A stretch of 64,000 nucleotides of DNA from positions 1 through 64,000 of the forward strand of contig JAVBNT010000002.1 in NCBI GenBank assembly GCA_031551355.1. The letters run 5' to 3'. This DNA is from JAVBNT01 sp031551355 (GTDB lineage Bacteria > Vulcanimicrobiota > CADAWZ01). Of the stretch, positions 8,817 to 17,779 are shown piece after piece; the first letter of the stretch is position 1; each line of letters begins with the position of its first letter. The notes below the pieces were generated by a model. That model was not told where the DNA came from, did no database searches, and saw nothing but the letters and a program-made list of their open reading frames with translations. Position numbers and translations under genes: made by a program.

Positions 8817-8835
8817 ACTCCTTATCCTTAAAATA

Positions 8836-8963
8836 GAAAATTAACTCAAAACAAGGTCAGACAATGGAGGGCGATTACGCCTTGAGCTAAGCGTAGACTT
8901 ACTACGTGTGCGAAAGACGATAATCGTTCTACATTGTATCACCGCAGTTTTCAGTTAATTTTC
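8836..8963. repeat. 128-bp imperfect palindrome overlapping a gene end
   Basis: The left arm (from 8836) and right arm (ending 8963) pair over most of their length: the first 17 bp of each arm differ at one position, then ACAATG and CGATTA blocks also pair. The centre contains CGTAG ... CTACG. The right arm supplies the last four codons and stop of the minus-strand gene that ends at 8951. Confidence 0.7.
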
Positions 8964-10273
8964 AGGTGGATGATTTCTTTTTCGCACACTATCCGCAAAT
9001 AATTATGCTGAACCCCCTGCAGCAGGGAGCCGTTTGACTGCTTTAAAAGCAGTAACCGGGTCTCGTCGGAAATCAGCCATAAATTTCCATTAGACAGTGA
9101 TACGGCAAAAGCATTGGCACAGATGGGATAAAAATTTACAACCGGGACATTTTGCTGGAAAGTGTAAAATATTCTTTCACTGCCATCGGCAAGGTTTTTA
9201 AGAATCAGATCAGTGCCGTAATTTGACTTACGCAGAAAGGCAATATTTTTATCATTATACATAAATACCGGTTTTTCTCCCTTAAACGAAAAAACCGTTT
9301 TTTGGGAACTTACATCACAGACAGAAAAAGCACCGCCGGATCCATAAACAACTTTATCTCCATTTGCGGAGACAACGGCTGTAGAACCCTTGCCGATCTT
9401 TTGTTCCAAACCTCCCTGAACCTTATTCCAATAGACATATCTCGCTCCTTTATCGGCTCTGATATATACCAGATGCTGGCCGAGTGAAGACCAGGAGAAA
9501 GAAACATCCTTCACGTCGGCGGAATCGGGAATCGAAGATATCAGGATCGTCTTTTCGTTAAAATTGCCTACACAAAGGGCACCGTTGAGCAAATAAGCAT
9601 ATCGGTAGCCGTCGGGAGACCATACCGGCGATGATATTGAATAGTTGCGGCCCCATCTGTTTATCTGGGGGTTGCTCCTGTCATCAGGAACCGGCAGGGA
9701 TTCTGAGACTTTGCACTGTTTCTGAACGGAAAAAAATCCCACAATATTCAAAGAGCCATGAAACGGTGATTTTGAAGGAATTACAGACATCAACAATTCC
9801 TCATCGCTGGAAATGGAGCCTTTTCTTGCTAAAGGAATTCTCTGCGCCACCTTAAGTGATTTAGGCAAATTAGACTGTCTGAGCTTGACGTTTTCCTTAA
9901 GCAGGCTAGTAAGAGGCAAAGCTTTTGAAGACTCATAAAGATTCTTCTCCCTAAGCTGGGCAGCATTTATTTCCTGATAAAAACGGCCGTAAACGGAAAG
10001 CCATTTGTCTGCAGTTGTATCGGAAAGCTCCATTATCAGAGCATCAAGAAGCTGTTGATAAGTGGTGCAGGCCAACATGTGTTTGCCGGCCTTTGATTCG
10101 GAAGAAGCCTTTGGCAAAAATTTTTTCCGGTAGAGAGTTATTGACGCGTTTTCATTAGCCGATATTTTATCAGTCGGTTTTGTCAGATTTAGAAATGATT
10201 TGGATGCTGTAACGGCAAAGGACGGAGCCGCCAAAAAAAGGATCATAACAATAGCAGTAACAATTACCTTCAT
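8951..10273 (-). CDS. Secreted protein with probable C-terminal beta-propeller
   Basis: About 440 residues. A signal peptide covers residues 1-20 (MKVIVTAIVMILFLAAPSFA). The first half is helical and unrecognised. From about residue 205 there are TolB/WD40-like repeats (SPVWSPDGYRYAYL, FSWSSLGQHLVYI, VVSANGDKVVYGSGG), suggesting a periplasmic or extracellular propeller that binds a partner protein. The start at 10273 is chosen because GGAAGGAGGT lies 7 nt upstream; an in-frame ATG at 10282 falls inside that site. The last residues (HLKIN) are encoded by a palindromic repeat, so the original C-terminus may have been replaced. Confidence 0.75.
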   Translation of the reverse strand: MKVIVTAIVMILFLAAPSFAVTASKSFLNLTKPTDKISANENASITLYRKKFLPKASSESKAGKHMLACTTYQQLLDALIMELSDTTADKWLSVYGRFYQEINAAQLREKNLYESSKALPLTSLLKENVKLRQSNLPKSLKVAQRIPLARKGSISSDEELLMSVIPSKSPFHGSLNIVGFFSVQKQCKVSESLPVPDDRSNPQINRWGRNYSISSPVWSPDGYRYAYLLNGALCVGNFNEKTILISSIPDSADVKDVSFSWSSLGQHLVYIRADKGARYVYWNKVQGGLEQKIGKGSTAVVSANGDKVVYGSGGAFSVCDVSSQKTVFSFKGEKPVFMYNDKNIAFLRKSNYGTDLILKNLADGSERIFYTFQQNVPVVNFYPICANAFAVSLSNGNLWLISDETRLLLLKQSNGSLLQGVQHNYLRIVCEKEIIHLKIN

Positions 10274-10356
10274 AAAAAACACCTCCTTCCAACAAGCTCG
10301 GGAAAATCCCGGATAAAATTACCGGACAAGAAAAACATATCAGTAATACAGGCAAA

Positions 10357-13098
10357 CTATCTGGAGACGCTCTTTTTCAAAAGACGGAGACTGTTTTCCA
10401 TCTCATTAAGTTCCTTGCCGTAAGAAGACCAGTCACCATCCTTCAAATGCTCCTTAGCTCTATCATAATGCATTGAAGCATCCAAAATCAATTGCTTTAG
10501 TGAAACATCTGCAGAATTATCCTTACCGTCATCGGGTGCAATACCAGACTGCGAATTTTTACCGACACCAAAAACAACGCCCAGTGAAGCCTCTAGGGTA
10601 TCCTCCATCGCGACTTTGTCACCGTAAACGACAAAAATCTTTTTCAGCTGGGGAATTTTACCTTTGGCTGCAGCCAGAAAAAGAGGCTCTATATAAAGGA
10701 TTGAATCTTCAATCGGTATTGCCAGCAGACTGCCTCTCATTACCGTAGAGTCACCCTGATTCCACAGTGTAAGCTGCTTAGCTATTTCCGGGTCCTGGGC
10801 TATCCGCGAATTTATCTGAGTCGGACCAAAAGTCAGCTTATCCTTTGGCAGAGTATAAACAATCACCTGCCCATAATCGGGGGCATCACACCGGGCGGCC
10901 ATAATGGCAATCATATTTGACTTTCTGGCCGGAGAAAACGGAGTCATCAGAACAAATTCCTCATTAACGCCATGAGGAGGAGGAAGCTTTAATATCGTAT
11001 AATAAGGCTCCATGCCGTCAAAAGCAATTTTTGTATTCGGCTCGGTTTTTTTGCCTCCATGCTCAGACTGCTCGGGAATTTTCCATAGATCTTCCTGATT
11101 GTAAAAAATCTGCACATCCTTCATATGGTATTGCGCATAGACTGACGACTGAAATCTAAACATATCTTCCGGATAACGTATGTGTGATTTCAAACCTGCC
11201 GGCATCTGCTCTATCGGCTTAAAAAGCCCTTTGTATATTGCTGAATAAACGGATATGAGCGGATCTGATTTATCGGATATGTAAAAATCAACTTTGCCGT
11301 TATAAGCGTCGATTACAGCTTTAACAGAATTACGCAAATAGTTTACGCTGCCAAATTTTTGTGAATAGGGATAATTTGATGAAGTCATATAACCATCTAT
11401 TATCCAGTAACATTTTCCATCGGCGACAACCATATACGGATCGGAATCATAATCAATATAAGGCGCAATTTTTTTGACCATGCGCTCAATATTTCTGTCG
11501 TACAGGATGCGGCTTTCGGCAGTGCTCTCCGAACTCATCAAAATCTTAAGCTCCCCAAAATAAGCGGCAAAGAGCAAACGTTTAAAGACATTGTCAAGCT
11601 TAACACCGGCACTTCCTTCATAAGAACAATAGACATTGTCATCACCGGCCGGATAATCAAACTCCTTTACTTTGGAGTTTACAATACAATATGAATCGGT
11701 TATTTCACCGAAATATATCTCCGGACGGGTGATTTTTATATCAATATTGGAAACCGGCGGAACATCCTTGATGAAAAATTCCGGAAGTCCGTCAGGCGAA
11801 ACCTGATTAACCGGAGCAAGACATGCACCGTATCCATGCGTATAGATAAAAGTCTCATTAATCCATTTTCGTTCAGGGATCCTCTCAATATCCAGTTCTC
11901 TTGGCGAGATCATCGTCTGGCGGTATTTGGAATCAATCGTATAGCGGTCAAAATCCACATCGGAAAACTTATAATAAGTCCTTATTTCCTGCAGTTCCGA
12001 ATAAGCCGCCAAAAGCGGCTTGTAATCCCAGAGCCTGACATTATTTATTGTCGCACTGTTTTTCTTGATGTCTTCCAGAGTAAGATTTTCAGAAGCCGGA
12101 TATTCCTGTTCATCGAAGGTGTCAAGATTAAAAGCCTTGCGTGTAAACTCAATATTTCTGGAGATAAAAGGCGCCTCTGCCGTAAGCTCATTCGGGGCGA
12201 CATAGAACTTCTGGAGAAACCAGGGGTATATGCTGTATCCCAAAACCGGGGCAATAATTAAAACAGCCAATGAAGCGGAGGTATACTTCCAGCATTTGGA
12301 TTTTAAATCGGCAAAAACAACCAATGCAGCAGCGGCAAAAAGAAACGAGTATATTAACGAAAACGGGATCCCCGCATACACATCGGTATACATCGCCCCC
12401 GAAAGCATGCCAGCCTGCGACGTCACGAAAGAGAACCTTGAAAACCAGACGGCAAATGCTTGGATTATCATACAGACGGCAATAAGAACAATCAGATGAA
12501 TTTTCAACTTAAATGGTAAGTCAAAGTTTCTCGGAATACCTCTCAGACCTCTTGAAAAAAAGTAAACACTGCCGGAGATCAGCAGTGAAGAGACAAAAAC
12601 CAGAAACAATACCGAAACAACGTATTGTATAAACGGCAGTTTAAAAATATAAAAAGAAATATCTTTCCCGAATAAAGGTTCCGCAACATTAAAAGGCACG
12701 GAGTACAGATATTTTTGAAATAGTATCCACTGCCCGGAGGCGTCATTGACTATAAGAGAGCCGGCAAAAAACATAACCGCCAAAACCAGCACAGATACAA
12801 AGCGGCGGTTGGACGAAGGAAGATGGATGATATCGCCTGAAATAACCTGCGGGATTCTATTATAAAATCTCATAATCAACAGATAGTTTATTAAAAACAC
12901 CACCAGAACAATTAATCCGGTAATACATCCAAACACAATCTTATTTGTCACCGTGAATAAAAATACTTTCTCGAAACCGCAAGAGGCAAACCATAACCAA
13001 TCGGCAAAAAAAGCAATTATTTTGTTAAAAAAAACAAAAACAAGGATAAACAGTACAAATGAAATCAAGTTAAAAAGATTCGGTTTGGAATTATTCAC
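10357..13098 (-). CDS. UPF0182 family membrane protein
   Basis: 913 residues, the normal size for this family (COG1615). The first 300 residues hold about seven membrane spans, followed by a large domain of about 550 residues and an acidic, helical tail. Segments such as FADWLWFASCGFEKVF near the N-terminus, NNVRLWDYKPLLAAYSELQEIRTYY and DGKCYWIIDGYMTSSNYPYS are typical of UPF0182. The function of the family is not established. The start codon is GTG at 13098, with GGGAGG some 13 nt upstream. A terminator separates it from tRNA-Tyr, so it should have its own promoter; I did not recognise one in the 13099-13245 gap. Confidence 0.92.
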   Translation of the reverse strand: MNNSKPNLFNLISFVLFILVFVFFNKIIAFFADWLWFASCGFEKVFLFTVTNKIVFGCITGLIVLVVFLINYLLIMRFYNRIPQVISGDIIHLPSSNRRFVSVLVLAVMFFAGSLIVNDASGQWILFQKYLYSVPFNVAEPLFGKDISFYIFKLPFIQYVVSVLFLVFVSSLLISGSVYFFSRGLRGIPRNFDLPFKLKIHLIVLIAVCMIIQAFAVWFSRFSFVTSQAGMLSGAMYTDVYAGIPFSLIYSFLFAAAALVVFADLKSKCWKYTSASLAVLIIAPVLGYSIYPWFLQKFYVAPNELTAEAPFISRNIEFTRKAFNLDTFDEQEYPASENLTLEDIKKNSATINNVRLWDYKPLLAAYSELQEIRTYYKFSDVDFDRYTIDSKYRQTMISPRELDIERIPERKWINETFIYTHGYGACLAPVNQVSPDGLPEFFIKDVPPVSNIDIKITRPEIYFGEITDSYCIVNSKVKEFDYPAGDDNVYCSYEGSAGVKLDNVFKRLLFAAYFGELKILMSSESTAESRILYDRNIERMVKKIAPYIDYDSDPYMVVADGKCYWIIDGYMTSSNYPYSQKFGSVNYLRNSVKAVIDAYNGKVDFYISDKSDPLISVYSAIYKGLFKPIEQMPAGLKSHIRYPEDMFRFQSSVYAQYHMKDVQIFYNQEDLWKIPEQSEHGGKKTEPNTKIAFDGMEPYYTILKLPPPHGVNEEFVLMTPFSPARKSNMIAIMAARCDAPDYGQVIVYTLPKDKLTFGPTQINSRIAQDPEIAKQLTLWNQGDSTVMRGSLLAIPIEDSILYIEPLFLAAAKGKIPQLKKIFVVYGDKVAMEDTLEASLGVVFGVGKNSQSGIAPDDGKDNSADVSLKQLILDASMHYDRAKEHLKDGDWSSYGKELNEMENSLRLLKKSVSR

Positions 13099-13243
13099 GC
13101 GTCTTAAAAGCCTCCCGACATTTAGTCATTAAAAAACAAAAATATCAAAGAAAATTTCTATTTTCAAAGCAAAAAACCTCTATCTCTGCGGGGAAACAAT
13201 CATTTCAATATACTTTTACCAATATAACATAATATAAAAAACA

Positions 13244-13272
13244 ATAAAAAAAGCTGCCTTGTCAGACAGCTT
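13244..13272 (-). terminator. Intrinsic terminator after tRNA-Tyr
   Basis: Minus strand: AAGCTGTC, loop TGACAA, GGCAGCTT (8-bp stem with one G-U), then TTTTTTT. It separates tRNA-Tyr from UPF0182. Confidence 0.85.
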
Positions 13273-13291
13273 ATCTTTATAATAAAAGGAA

Positions 13292-13375
13292 TGGGCAGGG
13301 GTGGATTCGAACCACCGCAACGCGTTGCGTGGCAGATTTACAGTCTGCTGCCATTAACCACTCGGCCACCTACCC
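13292..13375 (-). tRNA. tRNA-Tyr (anticodon GTA)
   Basis: Minus-strand class II cloverleaf: acceptor GGGTAGG with CCTGCCC, anticodon stem GCAGA/TCTGC with loop CTGTAAA giving GTA, a long variable arm, T-loop TTCGAAT, and discriminator A. CCA is not encoded. Confidence 0.96.
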
Positions 13376-13411
13376 ATTAACACTGAAGGTTTCCCCTCAG
13401 ATGCAAAACGT

Positions 13412-13440
13412 ATTATACAATGACATTAAATAAATGTCAA
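13412..13440 (-). promoter_or_regulatory. tRNA-Tyr promoter (perfect consensus)
   Basis: Minus strand TTGACA (13440-13435), 17-nt spacer, TATAAT (13417-13412). The -35 box and spacer form the dyad TGACATT-TATTT-AATGTCA. The promoter lies just after the pfk stop codon. Confidence 0.9.
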
Positions 13441-13447
13441 GATATTT

Positions 13448-14728
13448 TTAAATATTTTCCGGCAATACCGTATGTGAAAATTCCTTACGGAATTCCTTAA
13501 CCGATGTATGGGCTGATTTTGCCAGCAGTGCCAATCTCTCCTCATCCTCAAAATCTTCTTTTGTAAGGCGGATCATATACTCCCGGGCAATCGTAAACGA
13601 AAGAGAGGAAGTGTCTACTAGACGGACTTTTGTCTTTCCTGTATTCGGATCCATAAGCTCATCAAAAGGAATCGGGACAATACTGTCCTGTTGAATGGAA
13701 ATCAGCGCATTGCTGCCGCCATTGGACAGAAAATCAACCGCAGCATATCCCAAATTTCTCGTATACTCAATATCAAAAGAGCAGGGAGCAACACATCTTA
13801 ACTCATAGCCTAGTTCCTGATCCACTATCGTTGGTTTCAAATCGAATTTTTTGAGTTTATTTTTAACACCATATTTGATAATATCACTTATATTAAGTTC
13901 CGCAAGGCGTATATGGCCGTGCTCGTCACGCTCAATTGACTCCATTTTTGTCATATACTTTTCAATATCCTTTTGCTCCATAAACTCGAAAAAACCCTCG
14001 GCAACAACAGCCACACCATAGTTATAACCGATACTTTTACGTTTAATAATCGCTCCGGCAATAGAATCTATTACATGATCAAGCGTAACCTTACCCATAC
14101 TTCCGGCAAACTCTTCGGGGACAAGAGTTAACGTAGCTCCGGCAGACTTGCCGATACCAAGCGCAAGGTGACCCGCCTTACGTCCCATTGCAATAACAAT
14201 AAACCATCTGCCTGAGGTTCTGGCGTCTTCCATAAGCGTAGAGACGATCCTTGTTCCCTCCGCTCTTGCCGTCTCATAACCAAAAGTCGGAATGCCCGGA
14301 GGAAGCGGCAAATCGTTGTCAATCGTCTTCGGCACATGAGCGACTCTCAGATCGTAATTAAGCACCTTTGCGTATTCGGCGACTTTTCTTGCGGAAAAAG
14401 CAGTATCATCACCGCCGATAGTAGTCAGATAGCTGATATCCATATCCATAAGCGTCTCGGCAACGTTACGCAGCTTTTCCTCACTTTTCGTGGGATTAGC
14501 TCTCGATGTTTTTAAAATACTGCCGCCGGCAAGATGTATACGGCTGACTTTCGGGATACTCAAAAACTCGATATTTTTCTGCCTTTTTTCAAGGTGATGA
14601 TAACCTTCATAAATACCAATAACCGAAGCTCCCTTTTTAATAGCCTCTATAGTAACGGAGCTGATAACTGAATTTATTCCCGGGGCCGGTCCGCCACCAA
14701 CGAGTATGGCAAGTTTTTTACCTTTCAT
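13448..14728 (-). CDS. 6-phosphofructokinase with pyrophosphate-type active-site motifs
   Basis: About 426 residues, phosphofructokinase fold. The phosphoryl-donor loop is GGGPAPGIN, and the active site has TIGGDDTAFSA (residues about 103-113) and PKTIDNDLP. In this family an Asp after GGD (GGDD in place of GGDG) and the Lys of PKTIDND are hallmarks of pyrophosphate-dependent enzymes, so a PPi-type, reversible enzyme is likely; ATP use cannot be excluded. Start: ATG at 14728 with AAGGAG 12 nt upstream; an in-frame TTG at 14737 is an alternative but sits too close to that site. It transcribes toward tRNA-Tyr. Confidence 0.88.
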   Translation of the reverse strand: MKGKKLAILVGGGPAPGINSVISSVTIEAIKKGASVIGIYEGYHHLEKRQKNIEFLSIPKVSRIHLAGGSILKTSRANPTKSEEKLRNVAETLMDMDISYLTTIGGDDTAFSARKVAEYAKVLNYDLRVAHVPKTIDNDLPLPPGIPTFGYETARAEGTRIVSTLMEDARTSGRWFIVIAMGRKAGHLALGIGKSAGATLTLVPEEFAGSMGKVTLDHVIDSIAGAIIKRKSIGYNYGVAVVAEGFFEFMEQKDIEKYMTKMESIERDEHGHIRLAELNISDIIKYGVKNKLKKFDLKPTIVDQELGYELRCVAPCSFDIEYTRNLGYAAVDFLSNGGSNALISIQQDSIVPIPFDELMDPNTGKTKVRLVDTSSLSFTIAREYMIRLTKEDFEDEERLALLAKSAHTSVKEFRKEFSHTVLPENI

Positions 14729-14812
14729 GTGCGACAATATCTCCTTATTTTTTTAAATCAAAAGCTAATTTGTTTTTCTATTTTATTACCTTTTTTCCTG
14801 CATAAAAAGACG

Positions 14813-16198
14813 TTATCCCTGGGGTTTTACTTCGGAATCAGTTTGCTGCAATACGGCACCAGGGTAGTAATGGCTGAGAATTTCTCTATAGCCAATCCCC
14901 TGCTTGGCCATTCCGTAAGCCCCCCACTGACACATTCCGACTCCATGCCCCCAGCCGCTGCCGATAAACTTGAATAAAGAATATTCCTTCATTTCAACAA
15001 GTTCCGGCTTTACAACCACAACCGGAAAAGAACTCAAATTCAAACCGGCAGATTCGGATTGTGATGTCAGTGAATCAATAGTATTCTGAACATCGGACTG
15101 ACCGTCAATTTCAATCCCTTTAGTCGTAACAGGCTCTTCCTCCGAAGGAACACCGGGAATAGCCTCACGCTTAATAACCGTTTTCAAAAGCAAAATCAGA
15201 ACTTTATCCTTATCCCCCGGAAGAAGCGTCTGCCCTATGGAATAACGGGTACTCTTTTGTTTTCCGGGTCCGATTGCCATTCTAAGATCCGCACCACGAA
15301 CAATCTTTTCTCCGTCCGAAGTCGAAAGTGCAACCTCGGCAGCTCTCCCTGAAGCATCTTTCCTGGCAATCTTCAGACTATAAAGCTCGCCGGAAATTAT
15401 ACCTTTGGATTTCAACAGACCGGAAAGCTCTTTCCTGGAAATTTCATACTGCCATGAGGAACTGGATGAAGAACCGCAGTAATTACATGGAACAGCTTTA
15501 AGATACGGCGCATTACCGGAAAACACATCGGCAACATCACAGGTAGAACCGGAACAGGTAGAATGGAAAAAAGCATTTATCGGCACGGAATCGAATGCCA
15601 ATATCTCCCCTTTAGTTTCAGAGACCGCCTGCAGTATTGAAGGAACTTCACCTGATACACCTGTATAAACCTGATCCATTGTCGTGGAAAAAAGATCAAA
15701 ATCAGGGTTTCTAGGATTCCTCTTCATCATCACGGCATACGTTCTGGCAGCCACAGCCTGAGCCTTCAAAGCTTCAATGTGCCACGAAGAAGGCATTTCA
15801 CCGCCGAGAACGCCTGCGAGATAATCCTCAACATTAAGATTATTAATAACAAAAAAGGAATCCTTATTTTTCTGGACCAAAACAACTATCCCGCGATAAT
15901 TTTTCCCGTTAACGGACATAAAAGGATCATTTGAAGAAATTGTCATTCTGACTGAAGGAGACACTTGCGGCAATGAAATTCCTTCGGGCTTAAGCGAAAA
16001 TTCAAGCGAACCGTTCACCGGCTGCGGAGAAGCGGAATCCGGAACAGAGACAAAAAACTTATTAGATGCGGATACTATCTTTACCGAAGAGGAGGTCAAA
16101 AGATGAACCTTTATATCATTACCTTCCGCAGCGGAAACCGCAGATGCAAAAATAAAAACTAAAAGTAAAGTGAATAAAGCTGTGATTCTTAAATACAT
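14813..16198 (-). CDS. SpoIID/LytB-domain protein (peptidoglycan lytic transglycosylase-like)
   Basis: 461 residues with a signal peptide (residues 1-23, ending SAVSA). The SpoIID domain shows GVLGGEMPSSWHIEALKAQAVAARTYA, the Cys-containing HSTCSGSTCDVADVF loop and the C-terminal GWGHGVGMCQWGAYGMAKQG. SpoIID enzymes cleave denuded glycan strands; the first Glu (GGEMP) is the catalytic residue in that family. SpoIID-domain proteins also occur in non-sporulating bacteria, and no other sporulation gene is seen here, so sporulation should not be inferred. AGGAG lies 5 nt before the ATG. Confidence 0.92.
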   Translation of the reverse strand: MYLRITALFTLLLVFIFASAVSAAEGNDIKVHLLTSSSVKIVSASNKFFVSVPDSASPQPVNGSLEFSLKPEGISLPQVSPSVRMTISSNDPFMSVNGKNYRGIVVLVQKNKDSFFVINNLNVEDYLAGVLGGEMPSSWHIEALKAQAVAARTYAVMMKRNPRNPDFDLFSTTMDQVYTGVSGEVPSILQAVSETKGEILAFDSVPINAFFHSTCSGSTCDVADVFSGNAPYLKAVPCNYCGSSSSSSWQYEISRKELSGLLKSKGIISGELYSLKIARKDASGRAAEVALSTSDGEKIVRGADLRMAIGPGKQKSTRYSIGQTLLPGDKDKVLILLLKTVIKREAIPGVPSEEEPVTTKGIEIDGQSDVQNTIDSLTSQSESAGLNLSSFPVVVVKPELVEMKEYSLFKFIGSGWGHGVGMCQWGAYGMAKQGIGYREILSHYYPGAVLQQTDSEVKPQG

Positions 16199-16285
16199 TA
16201 AAACTCCTAAAAAATCGCACTCCGGCGAAAAATCATGCTAGTAAAATTCATTAAACAGACGTTTTTTCCTTCAGCCGTAAAAAAC

Positions 16286-16515
16286 AGGCTATCTCACCGC
16301 AATCTGCAATTTCCGTCTCTCACAGAGGCACGGAGTTCACAGAGATAATATCGAAAAGATAATTACCGGCAATGCCGTTACTCATATCTCTTTCCATGTA
16401 AAACAATTTTTATCCGTGTTCTCCATTTATATGTGAGGAACTTTTCCATTGCTAATCAAAAAAGAGCCGTCGTACTAAGTGGAGCTGGAAAGCCCCGCTT
16501 AGCACGACAGAAAAT
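16286..16515. repeat. Repeat region: diverged 'CTCTGTG' repeat plus hairpin
   Basis: Contains TCTCTCACAGAGGCACGGAG ... CCGTGTTCTCC, then a segment (CTTTTCCATTGCTAATCAAA followed by AAGAGCCGTC) that recurs near 48470-48500. A stem-loop at 16469-16507 pairs GTCGTACTAAGTGG with CCGCTTAGCACGAC. No coding potential was seen in the whole 16199-16650 stretch. Confidence 0.6.
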
Positions 16516-16579
16516 GGCGAAAAATAGCTTGCTTCATAGCCTTTTGCTATTTTTTTCTTAATTTTTCACCATTTTTACA

Positions 16580-16625
16580 ATTATATTTGAACCGGCCAAA
16601 GCCGGTTTTGCCGGGCTTAGCCCGG
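16580..16625. repeat. Two adjacent short hairpins
   Basis: AACCGGCC-AAA-GCCGGTT-type and CCGGGC-TTA-GCCCGG stem-loops lie back to back between the repeat region and the lepB terminator. Their function is unknown; they may be remnants of repeats. Confidence 0.5.
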
Positions 16626-16650
16626 TAACCGTTATCTTTTATTCCATGTT

Positions 16651-16679
16651 AAAGGGGCCGCCGTTAGCACGACAGCCCC
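16651..16679 (-). terminator. Terminator of the ffh-lepB operon
   Basis: Minus strand: GGGGCTGTCGT, loop GCTA, ACGGCGGCCCC (11-bp stem with two G-U pairs), followed only by TTTAACA. The stem is strong but the T run weak. It lies 20 nt after the lepB stop. Confidence 0.6.
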
Positions 16680-16699
16680 ATTTTTATATGATAATATTG

Positions 16700-17305
16700 T
16701 TACATTGTCCTAAATCTGTTAAACGGAAAAAATATCAACACTGCTTTTCCGACCAGATTTTTTTTCGGCAAAAATCCCCAAGCGTGACTGTCATCACTAT
16801 TATTCCTGTTGTCGCCCATAACAAACAGCGAATCTTCAGGAACCTTCACCTTAGCAAAAGTATAGGCCGGAGGCTCAAAAATATAATTTTCCGTTTGCGG
16901 GACATCATTGAGGTATAAAATATTATTTTTTACCTCAACTGTATCCCCGCCGACAGCAACTACACGTTTTATAAAATCCTTACCTTCAGCATGCGCAGCC
17001 TCCGGAGGATGGAAAACGACTATATCATGCCGAGCCGGCTGATAAAACCGGTAAACAAATTTATTTACCAGAATATAATCCTTTACCATTAAAGTGGGAA
17101 CCATTGATGAAGACGGTATATAAAAAGTTCTGATTATGAACGTGATCAGAAGCAGAGCCGTAACACCGGCAATTACTATTGAGTCTATATTCTCAATAAT
17201 GTTTTTCTTTGTTTCTTCTTTTATTTTTATTTTATCGTCTTTTACCAGTATAACCCTTGCCACCAAAAGCAGCACAATTATTATAAACAAATGAGTTGGG
17301 GTCAA
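16700..17305 (-). CDS. lepB: Signal peptidase I
   Basis: 201 residues. It removes signal peptides from Sec- and Tat-exported proteins at the outer face of the membrane. Two N-terminal membrane segments (residues about 4-20 and 41-63) precede box B PSSSMVPTL with the catalytic Ser, box D FIKRVVAVGGD with the general-base Lys, and box E GDNRNNSDDSHAWG. The start is TTG at 17305 with GGGGGGAG 4-5 nt upstream. It is the last gene of the ffh-rpsP-khpA-ylqD-rimM-trmD-rplS-lepB operon, fitting a joint role in making and exporting proteins. Confidence 0.95.
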   Translation of the reverse strand: MTPTHLFIIIVLLLVARVILVKDDKIKIKEETKKNIIENIDSIVIAGVTALLLITFIIRTFYIPSSSMVPTLMVKDYILVNKFVYRFYQPARHDIVVFHPPEAAHAEGKDFIKRVVAVGGDTVEVKNNILYLNDVPQTENYIFEPPAYTFAKVKVPEDSLFVMGDNRNNSDDSHAWGFLPKKNLVGKAVLIFFPFNRFRTM

Positions 17306-17337
17306 TTATCTCCCCCCTGTTCTGTATACCATTTGAA

Positions 17338-17700
17338 TTACGACTTCTTTACAAAGACCATTTTTCTCTCTTTTACGCGTGCCTTCTTACCAATCTTATC
17401 TCTGAGATAATAGAGACGTGATTTTCTGACATCGCCGTATCTGGTAATCTCAGCGCCATGAAGCATAGGAGAGTTTACAAGCATAGTTCTCTCAACACCG
17501 ACTCCGTGAGCAATTTTTCTAAGTGTGAATGACTCGTTAAGGCCGGAATTTTTTCTGGCAATGCAAACGCCCTCAAAATACTGAAATCTCTCTTTTCCAC
17601 CCTCAACAACTTTAATTTGAATTTTAACCGTATCTCCAGGTTGAAAATCAAACTTATGACTTTTTATCTGTTCATTTTCGAGAACTTTTATGATATTCAT
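17338..17700 (-). CDS. rplS: 50S ribosomal protein L19
   Basis: 120 residues, standard length. Conserved L19 segments include FQPGDTVKIQIKVVEGGKER, RIQ-type FEGVCIARKNSGLNESFTLRKI, GVGVERTML and KSRLYYLRDKIGKKARVKER. It sits at the 30S-50S interface in the ribosome. Preceded by AAAGGAGATATTT before the ATG. It is downstream of trmD, the classic neighbour. Confidence 0.98.
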   Translation of the reverse strand: MNIIKVLENEQIKSHKFDFQPGDTVKIQIKVVEGGKERFQYFEGVCIARKNSGLNESFTLRKIAHGVGVERTMLVNSPMLHGAEITRYGDVRKSRLYYLRDKIGKKARVKERKMVFVKKS

Positions 17701-17779
17701 TTTATAAATATCTCCTTTCGTTACACTCTAAAAATTCATTCTCAGTATTATATTATAAATTAATCCAATCGGCAACACC

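Noticed and set aside
8820..8835. rRNA or tRNA fragments within the 8360-8950 repeat region
   Set aside because: No cloverleaf or rRNA motif found; the sequence is explained by palindromic repeats.
14813..16198. SpoIID protein as evidence of spore formation
   Set aside because: SpoIID/LytB domains are widespread in non-sporulating bacteria and no other sporulation gene is present.
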